NCBI GenBank assembly: GCA_003550305.1
Contig: QKYT01000670.1
Span: forward strand, 4,527-21,402
Reading direction: 5' to 3'
DNA from: Glomus cerebriforme
Lineage: Eukaryota > Glomeromycota > Glomeromycetes > Glomerales > Glomeraceae
DNA length: 16,876 nt
The translations under genes and the position numbers were made by a program. Positions 9,147 to 16,573 of this stretch are shown one piece after another (within the stretch, counting starts at the first letter, position 1; every line of letters starts with the position of its first letter). The notes under the pieces are model-generated. The model saw only the letters and a program-made list of their open reading frames with translations. It ran no database searches and was not told where the DNA came from.

Positions 9147-9773
9147 ATGAATTACACATTCAATAAAAATATAATAAATTACAATACAATTAAATACACC
9201 GTTAATTCGGAGAGTGATAGGCTAACCTACCGAAATTTTATAGAGATTTTAAAAGTAAAAAATGAAAACTTTTTAAGAATCTTTAAAGATGAATTAAATA
9301 CTGCATCAACGGAATTTCCCGGCTATTTTTGAGAATGTGTTCCGGTATCTAGCAATACCATTGATAAACCATTNGAATTCGTATTAGTTAATTCANNANC
9401 ANTANANAATATTCNGCANGATTATTCTAGTTTCCAAGANCATTTTCNAAANANNAATGATAATCAAGCGGTAAGTTTTAAAAGTTTTAGTGGTGATACT
9501 CTAATTGTTCCAGTTCCAAAAAACACTGATTATAAGAATATTAGTAAGTTTACTGAAAATACTCCGTTAGAACAATGAGGCGAATTCTGACAAAAAGTCG
9601 GTGAGAAAATGGAGGAAAATCTGATTAGTGCTAATGGTGTTAATCGTTGATTATCTACTAGTGGTTTGGGCATTCCTTACTTACATGTGAGAATTGACCG
9701 ACGACCAAAATACTATAATCATCAAGAGTATTTAGTTGAAACCTACCAATACCAAGAAATTCCTCCTAAATAA
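9147..9773 (+). CDS. DUF6940-like protein
   Basis: A 208-residue protein, intact when UGA is Trp. The C-terminal half carries the blocks I associate with DUF6940: SFKSFSGDTLIVPVP, TPLEQWGEFWQKVGEKM, then NRWLSTSGLGIPYLHVRID and RRPKYYNH. The Trp in WGEFW and NRW are all UGA codons, which is strong evidence for the code. The length is about that of the family, which occurs in scattered bacteria, algae and other eukaryotes and has no established biochemical role that I know of. N bases at 9373-9460 obscure residues about 75-105. The following gene starts 5 nt after its stop, so the two are probably coupled. The family call comes from memory of its conserved blocks. Confidence 0.72.
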
Positions 9774-9778
9774 TAACT

Positions 9779-10444
9779 ATGNCAAAACAGAATCCATATT
9801 TAATAGAAAATAAAAAACCAATTGCGTTGGTTCAAGAAATAGAAAAATATGAAATCAAAAAATCTCCTTTATCTCCGGCTGCCAGAAGTAAAGTGATAAA
9901 TAAAAGCGGCAGTAATTATATTAGCGAAAATAAGGAGGATTATGGTCCGGGTAGGAAAAACTTTAACCAGNTTTATAGACGCATGAGAAATACATTAGGA
10001 GGGATACCCACTTGTAAGATTTCAGGACATAGCGATGCTATTGATAATGAATTTTCCTGAACTAATGAAAGTGGCTCATTAGAGGGATATAGAGGAAAAT
10101 CTTTTTATGTTATAATTCAATGCACCAATGATTGACCAGATGATGTTCTCAGGGATGTTGGAAATGGACGCGTTCACCACTACCTTATTGAAAACACATT
10201 AGGATATGAATATGGTCAGGATATTGTTTGCTGTGGTGGGTTTTCATATCACGAAGGAGAATTAAAATACAGTAGTGTTTGACTAAATGCTAGAAATCAG
10301 AAAGGATGTAAAACTAATGGGTCGAAATATTTGAATAAAGTAGAAAAGAAGTTAGCGAAATATTGCTTCAAAAAATACAAAGAGGAAGGTCCGGGCGGTG
10401 TTTTTGATATTCCGGGCTGACTAGATAGTGAACTTTGAGGATAA
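9779..10444 (+). CDS. Hypothetical protein coupled to DUF6940-like gene
   Basis: A 221-residue protein starting 5 nt after the preceding stop (TAA-TAACT-ATG). UGA codons supply Trp at five or more places, including the last residues (DSELWG). Residues 1-70 are polar and basic, and the remainder looks globular: FYVIIQCTNDWPDDVLRDVG, NGRVHHYLIENTLGYEYGQD, then IVCCGGFSYHEGELKYSSVW. The conserved-looking His, Asp and Cys residues could form an active or metal site, but I recognise no family. Linkage suggests a partner of the DUF6940-like protein. Codon 2 has an N, as in the gene at 2634. Confidence 0.78.
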
Positions 10445-10505
10445 AAAAATTATAAATCATTTAAAGTAAAATTATTTGTGAATTAGTTAATAAAATCATT
10501 CATAT

Positions 10506-11183
10506 ATGAAAAACACCCAAGAATACATTAACAACCTACTAAATAAAAACCGAACTCCTTACCTAGATTTAAGTTCTCCATGTCAAGTTTCCCAGTGTTC
10601 CCANTGTAATAAAAAGGAGTGAAAGAAAAATGACCCTAAATTAGAGGGGGAGATTGAGGATTTAAGTGAATTTCAGAACTTACGGGGGATAAATGCTTCT
10701 AATAACAACTTTACTAGATTAGAAGGCTTATTTTCTTTACCGAATAAGGATAAATTAGAAAAGATTAATTTGTTTGGGAATAAGATTAGTGAGATAGATT
10801 TAAGTAAAATTTTTAGTGAATTTCCTAAATTGAAGTATTTGAATTTAGCCAATAACCCGTTAAGTGCGAGAAATTTAGAGAATTTAACTAGTGAACAATT
10901 GGAGAAGATGGCGGAGGGATTAAAGAATAAATGAATTAAAATCAGTATGAACCAAGGGACTATTTTAGCAGATTTATTAGNATTGTGTAGTAAGAAAGGG
11001 GGTAGTTCCACGGCGAAAAAGTTAAGAGGGGTTATTCAGGAAAGGAATTCAATTAAGGAACAAAAAGGAAACAAAACCGGCAATGCTCCGTTTATTTTTG
11101 GCGGAGTTGCAGTGGTTAGTTTTACTCTGTTAGTTGGTTATTTGGTTGGTAAACGGAGGAAAGAAAAAGAAATTTTGGACTAA
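10506..11183 (+). CDS. Short LRR protein with C-terminal membrane anchor
   Basis: A 225-residue protein continuous through two UGA-encoded Trp; the standard code would see only the last 78 residues. Near residues 26-34 is a CQVSQCS.C cluster with three Cys, a possible metal or disulphide site. Residues about 50-130 hold a few degenerate LRRs (LRGINASNNNFTRLEGL, KLKYLNLANNPLSARNL). Residues 196-215 are a hydrophobic helix followed by KRRKEKEILD. This C-terminal anchor plus basic tail matches those of the Ulp1-like and 502-residue proteins. No N-terminal signal is visible. It is the first of two adjacent LRR genes, 43 nt apart. A surface or host-facing role is plausible but inferred. Confidence 0.82.
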
Positions 11184-11226
11184 CTTTTCTAGAAATAGAC
11201 AAAGAAAAAAAACAAAATAATATATT

Positions 11227-12129
11227 ATGATAAACGCTCAAACTTGACTGGACACTAACCATCCAAAAGAAGAAAGGTGAAAAATTTGAAAATTAGATTT
11301 AAGTAATAAAAATTTAATAGGAGACCTTGATTTAAAAGATTTTCGAAACTTAGAAGAGGTAAATATTTCCGGCAATCCTCAAATAGGTGAACTGCTAAAT
11401 ACCGAAGAACGAGGAATTATTGTTAAAATGGATGCTCAAAGATGAATAGACAAAAAATACCCTAGAAGGGAAGAAAGAAGTGAAATAACCATTTTGAGAA
11501 TTTATAGAGAAAACCTAGACTCTCTTCTTAATTTAGAAGACTTCGTTAATTTAAGAGAAATTTACTGCTCTTATAATGGATTAACTGGATTAAACCTAAA
11601 AAAATGTAGTCATTTACAAAAACTGGACTGCTCTAATAACAAATTAACTGAACTAGATTTAAGTAATTGTCAAAACATTACCAAAGTTGACTTTTCCAAT
11701 AATCTCCTAGTTGACTTTGATTTTAATTCGTTAAATCCCGAAACTTTAACCACATTATACATAAAGAAAAACAAATTTTCACCTCGCAACTTAGATTGTT
11801 TTGCTAGATTTAATAATTTAGAAAGTCTACTTATCAACGATAATCCTTTCTCTGGTTCTTTAAAACCCTTAGAAAATTGTCTCAAACTTAAAGAATTATC
11901 TATCGGTGCTACCAAAATAAACTCTGGACTGGAATACTTGCCGGTTAGTCTACAAAAAATTTGGTTCTGAAATCTTGAAGAAGGAAATTCAATCACAGAA
12001 GAATTAAGGAACTATAAGGAATGAGGGGGAATGTATGATAACTATTACTACGACTTATCAAGATGAAGAAGAGTTAATGCTTCTCGATTAGAAGAACAAG
12101 CCTGAATTGAAATTCCTCCCAGAAATTAA
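11227..12129 (+). CDS. LRR protein with duplicated WLD..P..ER entry module
   Basis: A 300-residue LRR protein. Standard-code reading gives only 11494-11970; UGA=Trp extends it at both ends. Two related entry modules are visible: AQTWLDTNHPKEERWKIWKL near residues 4-23 and AQRWIDKKYPRREERSEITI near residues 64-83, each followed by a DLxDF/EDFxNL strand, so the front of the gene looks like an internal duplication. Repeats then follow (LQKLDCSNNKLTELDLSN), ending in NPFSGSLKPLENC and INSGLEYLPVSLQKIWFW, the same terminal block as the 4540 protein. I recall very similar modules in LRR proteins of arbuscular mycorrhizal fungi, which suggests gene exchange; that is from memory. There is no membrane segment. 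Confidence 0.86.
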
Positions 12130-12237
12130 AATTATAAAATTATCAAGATATTCATTTCGAACCATAATGTTAATATTAATTAGTTTTATATTATAAAGTT
12201 ATTTTTTGTTAATAATTAATCGTTAAAGTTTAAAATT

Positions 12238-12369
12238 ATGGTAAAATTAGTTAGTTTAAAAGAATGTAATACTCGAACTTTTATTAAAGTGAGAGAATTA
12301 GAATTAATTAGTAAAAGAATAAAACAAGTTGCTAATAAAAAAGGAGAATATTTAAGGAAAATTTATTAA
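12238..12369 (+). CDS. Small basic hypothetical protein
   Basis: A 43-codon ORF, MVKLVSLKECNTRTFIKVRE and on, Lys/Arg-rich and helical. It starts after AAAGTTTAAAATT and is followed after exactly 5 nt (TAATT) by the next ORF, the same spacing as other coupled pairs in this window. That favours a real gene. No family is recognised; a small nucleic-acid-binding role would fit the charge, but this is a guess. Confidence 0.45.
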   Translation: MVKLVSLKECNTRTFIKVRELELISKRIKQVANKKGEYLRKIY

Positions 12370-12374
12370 TAATT

Positions 12375-12578
12375 ATGAAAAGTTATCAAAACATCGAACA
12401 ATTAAATAAAGAATGAAAACCTTTTGGTTTCCGAGTTAATGAAAAATACGAAATTCTAGCCATTCATAAAGGAAAAGAATATAAATTCGGAAAACTAAAA
12501 GGTTTTACTGATGAAAAAGAACTAACTAAAAAACTTGAAAAAGATAAACAGGCAGAAAGAGAGAGAGATAAAAACTAA
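12375..12578 (+). CDS. Small hypothetical protein
   Basis: A 67-residue ORF with one UGA-encoded Trp (KEWKPFGFRV). The first 45 residues look like a small beta-rich fold (GFRVNEKYEILAIHKGKEY, KFGKLKGF) and the rest is a charged helix. It is coupled to the ORF before it by a 5-nt gap and lies just upstream of the structured leader of the primase-like gene. It may be an accessory gene of the same element. No family is recognised. Confidence 0.55.
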
Positions 12579-12591
12579 AAAATAATATATA

Positions 12592-12717
12592 GGTTATTAA
12601 TTGAAATAGCAAGCCGAGCGAGTAGGTAGGTTAAAGCTTTCGTGGAAAGTTGGCAACAGCCGAAACGAAAACTTGACTTGCTACCTGAATTAATTAACCA
12701 TTATGCCAACTTTCCAC
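12592..12717 (+). promoter_or_regulatory. Structured leader with interleaved inverted repeats over a start codon
   Basis: GTGGAAAGTTGGCA (12642-12655) is a perfect 14-nt inverted repeat of 12704-12717, which covers the second and third bases of the primase-like gene's ATG (12703). A second, imperfect pair joins 12592-12613 (…TAGCAAG) to 12677-12699 (CTTGCTA…TTAACC). A small hairpin can also form at 12650-12663, and 12635-12643 can pair with 12665-12673. The two long pairings interleave, so the RNA could be a pseudoknot or switch between a fold that hides the start and one that frees it. The DNA could equally be a replication origin. The pairings are seen; the function is inferred. Confidence 0.6.
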
Positions 12718-13635
12718 AGTTTAGGCAATCAACAGCCATATTTTAAAATCACAATTCCGGAAAACGGGATTTTTTTCTCCTCATGTGTAAGCACGCACGA
12801 TATATACAATAGATATCTTAACAAGTCGTTTGTTAATTGCTGACTGAAAGCCATCAATAAAAAAGGAATAAAAACCATCAATAAAGTTCCACAAAGAAAA
12901 GATTGACCGAACCCAAATCAAAAGGAGATAAGTGTGGAGGAACTATTGAGGAAATATCAAGAATACGGAGTTCGGACAGGAACAAAGTTAGGAAATAAGT
13001 ATTTTGAGGGAGTGGATATTGATATTGGCGAGAGGTTAACACCATCTTTACAAAAAAGATTTGAAACTAATTTTGAGTTTTTAGCGAAAGTTTATCGAAT
13101 AAGTTATATCAAAACTAAACGGGGTTATCATGTTTATTGCTTATTCGAGCAGTTAACTCCTAACGAAACTATTTATCATTGCGACAAATATGNAAATAAG
13201 AGAAATATTGGTAGCATATTAAGCACGGGGCGGCAACTTCAAGGGGTCGGTAGTAAGGATAAAAAGTGGGTAGAAAATGGAAAATGATTTTGACATTTAA
13301 AAGATAGAGAGGAGTTGAAGGAGAAATTGGGTCGCTTTTTCTTTTTATTGGATGATAGCAATGAATTTGCGGAAAAAACAAGCCAAAATATTAGTCTTAA
13401 TACAAAGTTTAGTGAAAACCTAAAAGTTAATCAAATTTCAAGTAAAAATCCTTACAAAATCTTTAAACTGGAAAATATTCGGATAATTAGTAAACAAACC
13501 ACTAAAAGAGCCAATCATTATCGCATAAATTACCGAGATAAATACCAAAATAAAGGTTTCTTTTTCTTGGATAGTTATTTTAAGAATAAAAAAGGTTTAG
13601 TTCAGCCAAATTTAGTGGGAGGTTTTTTTAAGTAA
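12703..13635 (+). CDS. Archaeo-eukaryotic primase-like (prim-pol) replication protein
   Basis: A 310-residue protein. An in-frame TAA at 12691 makes ATG 12703 the first possible start. The upstream part matches the prim-pol front: CWLKAINKKGIKTINKVP, then RKDWPNPNQKEISVEELLRK and YGVRTGTKLG. Next come the metal-binding D105-I-D107 in EGVDIDIG, H143 in KTKRGYHVYC as the sxH-type motif, and NIGSILSTGRQLQGVGS, resembling the later strand of the fold. The third catalytic acid is not obvious. C-terminal residues from about 205 are an unrecognised basic domain. Such enzymes prime or copy DNA for plasmids and phages. UGA encodes Trp at several sites, including WFW near residue 195. The leader with inverted repeats may control it. 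The family call rests on motif order, not a search. Confidence 0.65.
12921..12927 (+). promoter_or_regulatory. Shine-Dalgarno-like AAAGGAG before an internal GTG
   Basis: AAAGGAG lies 6 nt before GTG 12934, inside the primase-like gene. It is the best Shine-Dalgarno match noticed in the window. As the upstream codons clearly encode the prim-pol front, this is either chance (it encodes Gln-Lys-Glu) or an internal start giving a 233-residue short form that keeps the DxD and His motifs. Confidence 0.35.
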
Positions 13636-13760
13636 AGGTTATAATTATCGGTTTTTTGTTGGTTTTGGTTAAAATCTAGCAACTAGGTAATAAAAAGAAT
13701 ATAGCCGCTAGAATGTAAAATATGTTATATGAAAGAAATAATTATTATTTAATTAATGAT

Positions 13761-14000
13761 ATGACACAATTAAGAGAGTTAAGGCAAATAAGTAATCAAA
13801 AATTCCTCCAAGAATTACAAAAGCGAGTTCAAGAAAACCAAATCACTTCCGAACAGTTAGCCCAAATTCTTAAAGAAAAGGTTGAGCAAGTAGCAAAAGA
13901 ACAAGAAGAACAGCAAACTCAAGCTACCAAAGATTATAAAGAATGAGCCAATGACCCTGCGGAATGAGAAGTGGACGAAAAAGAGGACTGGAATGATTAA
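13761..14000 (+). CDS. Acidic helical antitoxin of a MazF-type pair
   Basis: A 79-residue protein from ATG 13761; ATG 13722 is in frame but would add 13 residues from an AT-rich stretch that looks like untranslated leader (AATAATTATTATTTAATTAA). The N-terminal 55 residues are helical (LRELRQISNQKFLQELQKRV). The C-terminus is strongly acidic and Trp-rich, with UGA and UGG both used (EWANDPAEWEVDEKEDWND), as in antitoxins that thread an acidic tail into a MazF groove. The stop overlaps the toxin start by 8 nt (ATGATTAA). No named antitoxin family is recognised, and it is unrelated in sequence to the RHH antitoxin at 8211. Confidence 0.65.
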
Positions 14001-14442
14001 AAGACGAGGAGAAGTTTACCGAGCAAGATTAGACGATGCCGAAGGACACGAACAAAAAGGTGATAAGGAAACCGGTCATCGTCCGGTCGCAATAGTTTCT
14101 AATAACCAACAAAACGCCCAAGGAAAAATATATGCGGTAGTTCCTTTAACTAGCAAAATTAAAAAACTTTACTCCGCTTTTCAAGTTCCTATTTTCTTTC
14201 GAGGTAAGCCCGGGCGAGCCAAGTGCGAGCAAGTGCGGGTAATTGATGGGGGTCGATTAGGAAAATATTGCGGTAAATTAACTACTGAGGAAATGGCAGT
14301 AATCAATGAGAAATTAATTTTTGTGTTAGATTTACTAGAAACTTTTTCTAACGAACAAATTTTAGCATTATTAAAAAGGAGATTAAAAAGTGGAGAAATT
14401 AGTTGATTAAGTATTTTAACTAGTTTGGAAATAGAGAAATAA
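13993..14442 (+). CDS. mazF: MazF/PemK-type endoribonuclease toxin, second copy
   Basis: A 149-residue MazF-family protein. The start MIKRRGEVYRARL at 13993 fits the family's first strand, while the longer frame from 13951 would read through the antitoxin in another phase. GHRPVAIVSNN is the R-P strand, followed by IYAVVPLTS, a loop with GKPGRAKCEQVRVID, and a C-terminal helix LTTEEMAVINEKL. UGA at 14404 reads as Trp and the gene ends at TAA 14440, giving a tail slightly longer than usual. AGAGGA before the start is a possible ribosome site. It is clearly diverged from the copy at 8461, so the two are separate acquisitions rather than a recent duplication. It appears intact. Confidence 0.9.
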
Positions 14443-14488
14443 AACACTAATCTATAAAAATTAGTATATAGAATATAAAATTAACATT

Positions 14489-15997
14489 ATGAATAGTCCA
14501 AAAACAGAAATTATAAAAGTAAATAACGGGCAGGAATTAATTGCCAAAGCCCAAGAATATAAAAATTCCGGTGGTGAATGAAAATTGCGAGAAATTTACT
14601 TGGAACAACCAAAAGGCAAAGGTAGCAAANANCGTCTTAATTGAGGAATTATAATTGGTAATAGTGATAAAAAAAGAATAGATATTTGTTCGTTAGGAGA
14701 AAAAGGTTTCAGTAAAAGCGGAATATATGANGAAATTCAAGTTCGCGACCAACTACACCAACTTTTTCCCCAAGCAAAGGGCATTCTTTTTGCGAGCGAN
14801 GAAAAAAATGCTCCTTATGGAGATGGAATCGGACGACCTCACCAAAGTAAATTAGACCACCAAACTTTTAAATGAGTGAAAGAAGTTGACGGCGAATGTT
14901 GGTTATACCGCTATTTATATGCTGAAAACTCTTGACATTTAAAACAAATATTATATGATTATGTGCGGGAAAATGAAACTAAAATCTACCAGTCCNCTAA
15001 TCCGCATTTTGCCGGTTGAGTGGAAATAATTGACGGNCAAGANGGAAATNTNTATCTTTATGTGGGNGAGAAAAATNNCNATGGTGGNCGNGAAATTAAA
15101 ATNGGAATTAGTAAAAGTGAGTTTTATAGCCANCCAAATCATAATTTTTATGTCAAAGAGAACGGAGNCACTTATAGCCATGAGGAAATGTTAGAGGCGG
15201 CTTGAAATCTTTTCACCATTGNCCGACCNAAAACACCCGNCGAGGAAAGAGAATATTATTCNAAAAANGGNGGGTTAGAACAAGAATGACAANNAAANTG
15301 ACCGCACCGGCAAGGATTATGCCGAAAATATTTGGANGGATTACGGGANCGAATGAACCAGAAATTTAACTATTGACAAGACAAAACTAAACAGAAAAAT
15401 TATNNAGACNANGAAGCCAACNAACAAGGAAATTTGGCTCACTCTCATATGACCGAAATTGACTACTACTTAACTGACATGAAAAAAAACCGCCCCGACT
15501 ATTACGCTGCCTGCGATAAGGACTGTGCCATTTGCGGAGTAAAATTGTGTTGTCATTTTGAAGGTCAACCTTGCGAAAACAACAAAAATAGTTTAAATCC
15601 AGAAAGAAGTGGATTAGGCATGGGTGATTTTCATGCTCCTCTTTTAGATAAAAAGTATTATACCCCAAAATCCCCTACAAATAATTCTATTTCAGAAACC
15701 GAACTCAAAAAATACATGAAACAGCACCAAATTTCTAAAATTACTTTGAGAAATGGCAAATTAGAAATCGAGTATTCCGACCACCATTCAGAAATTAAAA
15801 ATATTACCAGTGAGAAAGAAAAGGAAATCCAAGAATATTTAAAAAATCACCATAATTCAGTTAGTTTTACCGAATTAAGTTCTAGTTTTCCCAATAATAA
15901 GTTAGGAGTTGGTTTAATAGTAGGAATAGTAGCAGGAATTATCAGCACGGCTCTAATTGCTGTTTGACTAGTAAGGAGAAAAAAGCAAAAAAATTAA
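14489..15997 (+). CDS. Cysteine-cluster protein with C-terminal membrane anchor
   Basis: A 502-residue protein reconstructed across many UGA-Trp codons and many N bases; without them only short pieces would be seen. Residues 1-320 contain motifs I do not recognise, such as DGIGRPHQSKLDHQTFKWVK, GECWLYRYLYAENSWHLKQI and KAGISKSEFYS-like repeats around 200-225. Residues 342-362 hold a dense Cys/His cluster: C342, C346, C349, C354, C355, H356 and C362 (CDKDCAICGVKLCCHFEGQPC), most likely a metal site. A Ser/Asn-rich, partly helical linker follows, and residues 473-495 form one membrane helix before RRKKQKN. This tail matches those of the Ulp1-like and short LRR proteins. No N-terminal signal is seen. 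The function is unknown; it is probably surface-located or membrane-bound. Confidence 0.8.
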
Positions 15998-16006
15998 GTC
16001 TTAAAA

Positions 16007-16543
16007 ATGACAAATACTCCGGAATTAAAGGATAATCAAAAAGGAAATTATTACCTAATTGCCGACCATTTACGCACCACTATTTTTGCCTTAGCGGATG
16101 GAGCAGTTTTCGAACCCAAAGGGCGGGGTTATGTTTTGAAAAAACTAGTTAAAAAAGCCACTCTTTTAGCCCATTTACTTAATTTAAATCACCAACATCT
16201 ACAAAAAGTTAGTGAAAAGTTAATTGAAATTAATTCAAGTTATTATCCTCATCTCCAAACTAAAAAAAGTTTAATAATTAGTGAACTAAACAAGGAAATA
16301 GAGAAAGAAATCAAATTTATTAACCAATCAACGCAAAAATTAACTGAACTTTATTCTCCTAAAATAACCGCGGGGGGAATATTTTTTTGGTATGATACCA
16401 AAGGTATTCCTTTGGAGTTAATTAAGTTTTATTTAAGCCAAAAAAACCATCCNTTTCCCACCCCGGATTTTAACCGCTTATTAGCCGAACAAAAAAAACG
16501 CAGTCAAATTGACCGGCAAAAAAAACCGACCAGTGTTTTTTAA
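16007..16543 (+). CDS. Isolated tRNA-recognition module of alanyl-tRNA synthetase
   Basis: A 178-residue protein that matches the middle of AlaRS. IADHLRTTIFALADGAVFEP and KGRGYVLKKLVKKATLLA correspond to the conserved R.xADHxRa..f.iaDG and GRGYVLRR.iRRa blocks. The later part, GGIFFWYDTKGIPLEL, corresponds to the G..aF.LYDT.GfPl block, and the end (FNRLLAEQKKRSQ) to the Qr.Ra segment just before the editing domain. The class II catalytic core that should precede it is absent: the previous stop is 9 nt upstream in the same frame. The editing and C-Ala domains are also absent. The frame is intact and needs no UGA. It may be a split subunit whose catalytic half lies elsewhere, or a remnant copy. 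The family match is strong; the functional state is open. Confidence 0.85.
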   Translation: MTNTPELKDNQKGNYYLIADHLRTTIFALADGAVFEPKGRGYVLKKLVKKATLLAHLLNLNHQHLQKVSEKLIEINSSYYPHLQTKKSLIISELNKEIEKEIKFINQSTQKLTELYSPKITAGGIFFWYDTKGIPLELIKFYLSQKNHXFPTPDFNRLLAEQKKRSQIDRQKKPTSVF

Positions 16544-16573
16544 GGCTTTACTCTACAAAAAAACAATTAATTC

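Noticed and set aside
12607..12685. tRNA-like outline with TAGCAAG/CTTGCTA as a 7-bp acceptor stem
   Set aside because: There is no T-loop GGTTCGAATC-type sequence, no fitting anticodon arm, and the arms belong to a longer repeat structure.
12934..13635. GTG 12934 as the main start of the primase-like gene
   Set aside because: Despite a good Shine-Dalgarno, the upstream codons encode a recognisable prim-pol front and remain open to ATG 12703.
8461..14442. The two MazF genes as a recent duplication
   Set aside because: The proteins differ across their length and their antitoxins are unrelated, so separate acquisition is more likely.
14446..14465. ACTAAT/ATTAGT hairpin as terminator of the second MazF gene
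   Set aside because: It has a 6-bp AT-rich stem and no T-run after it; not distinguishable from background.
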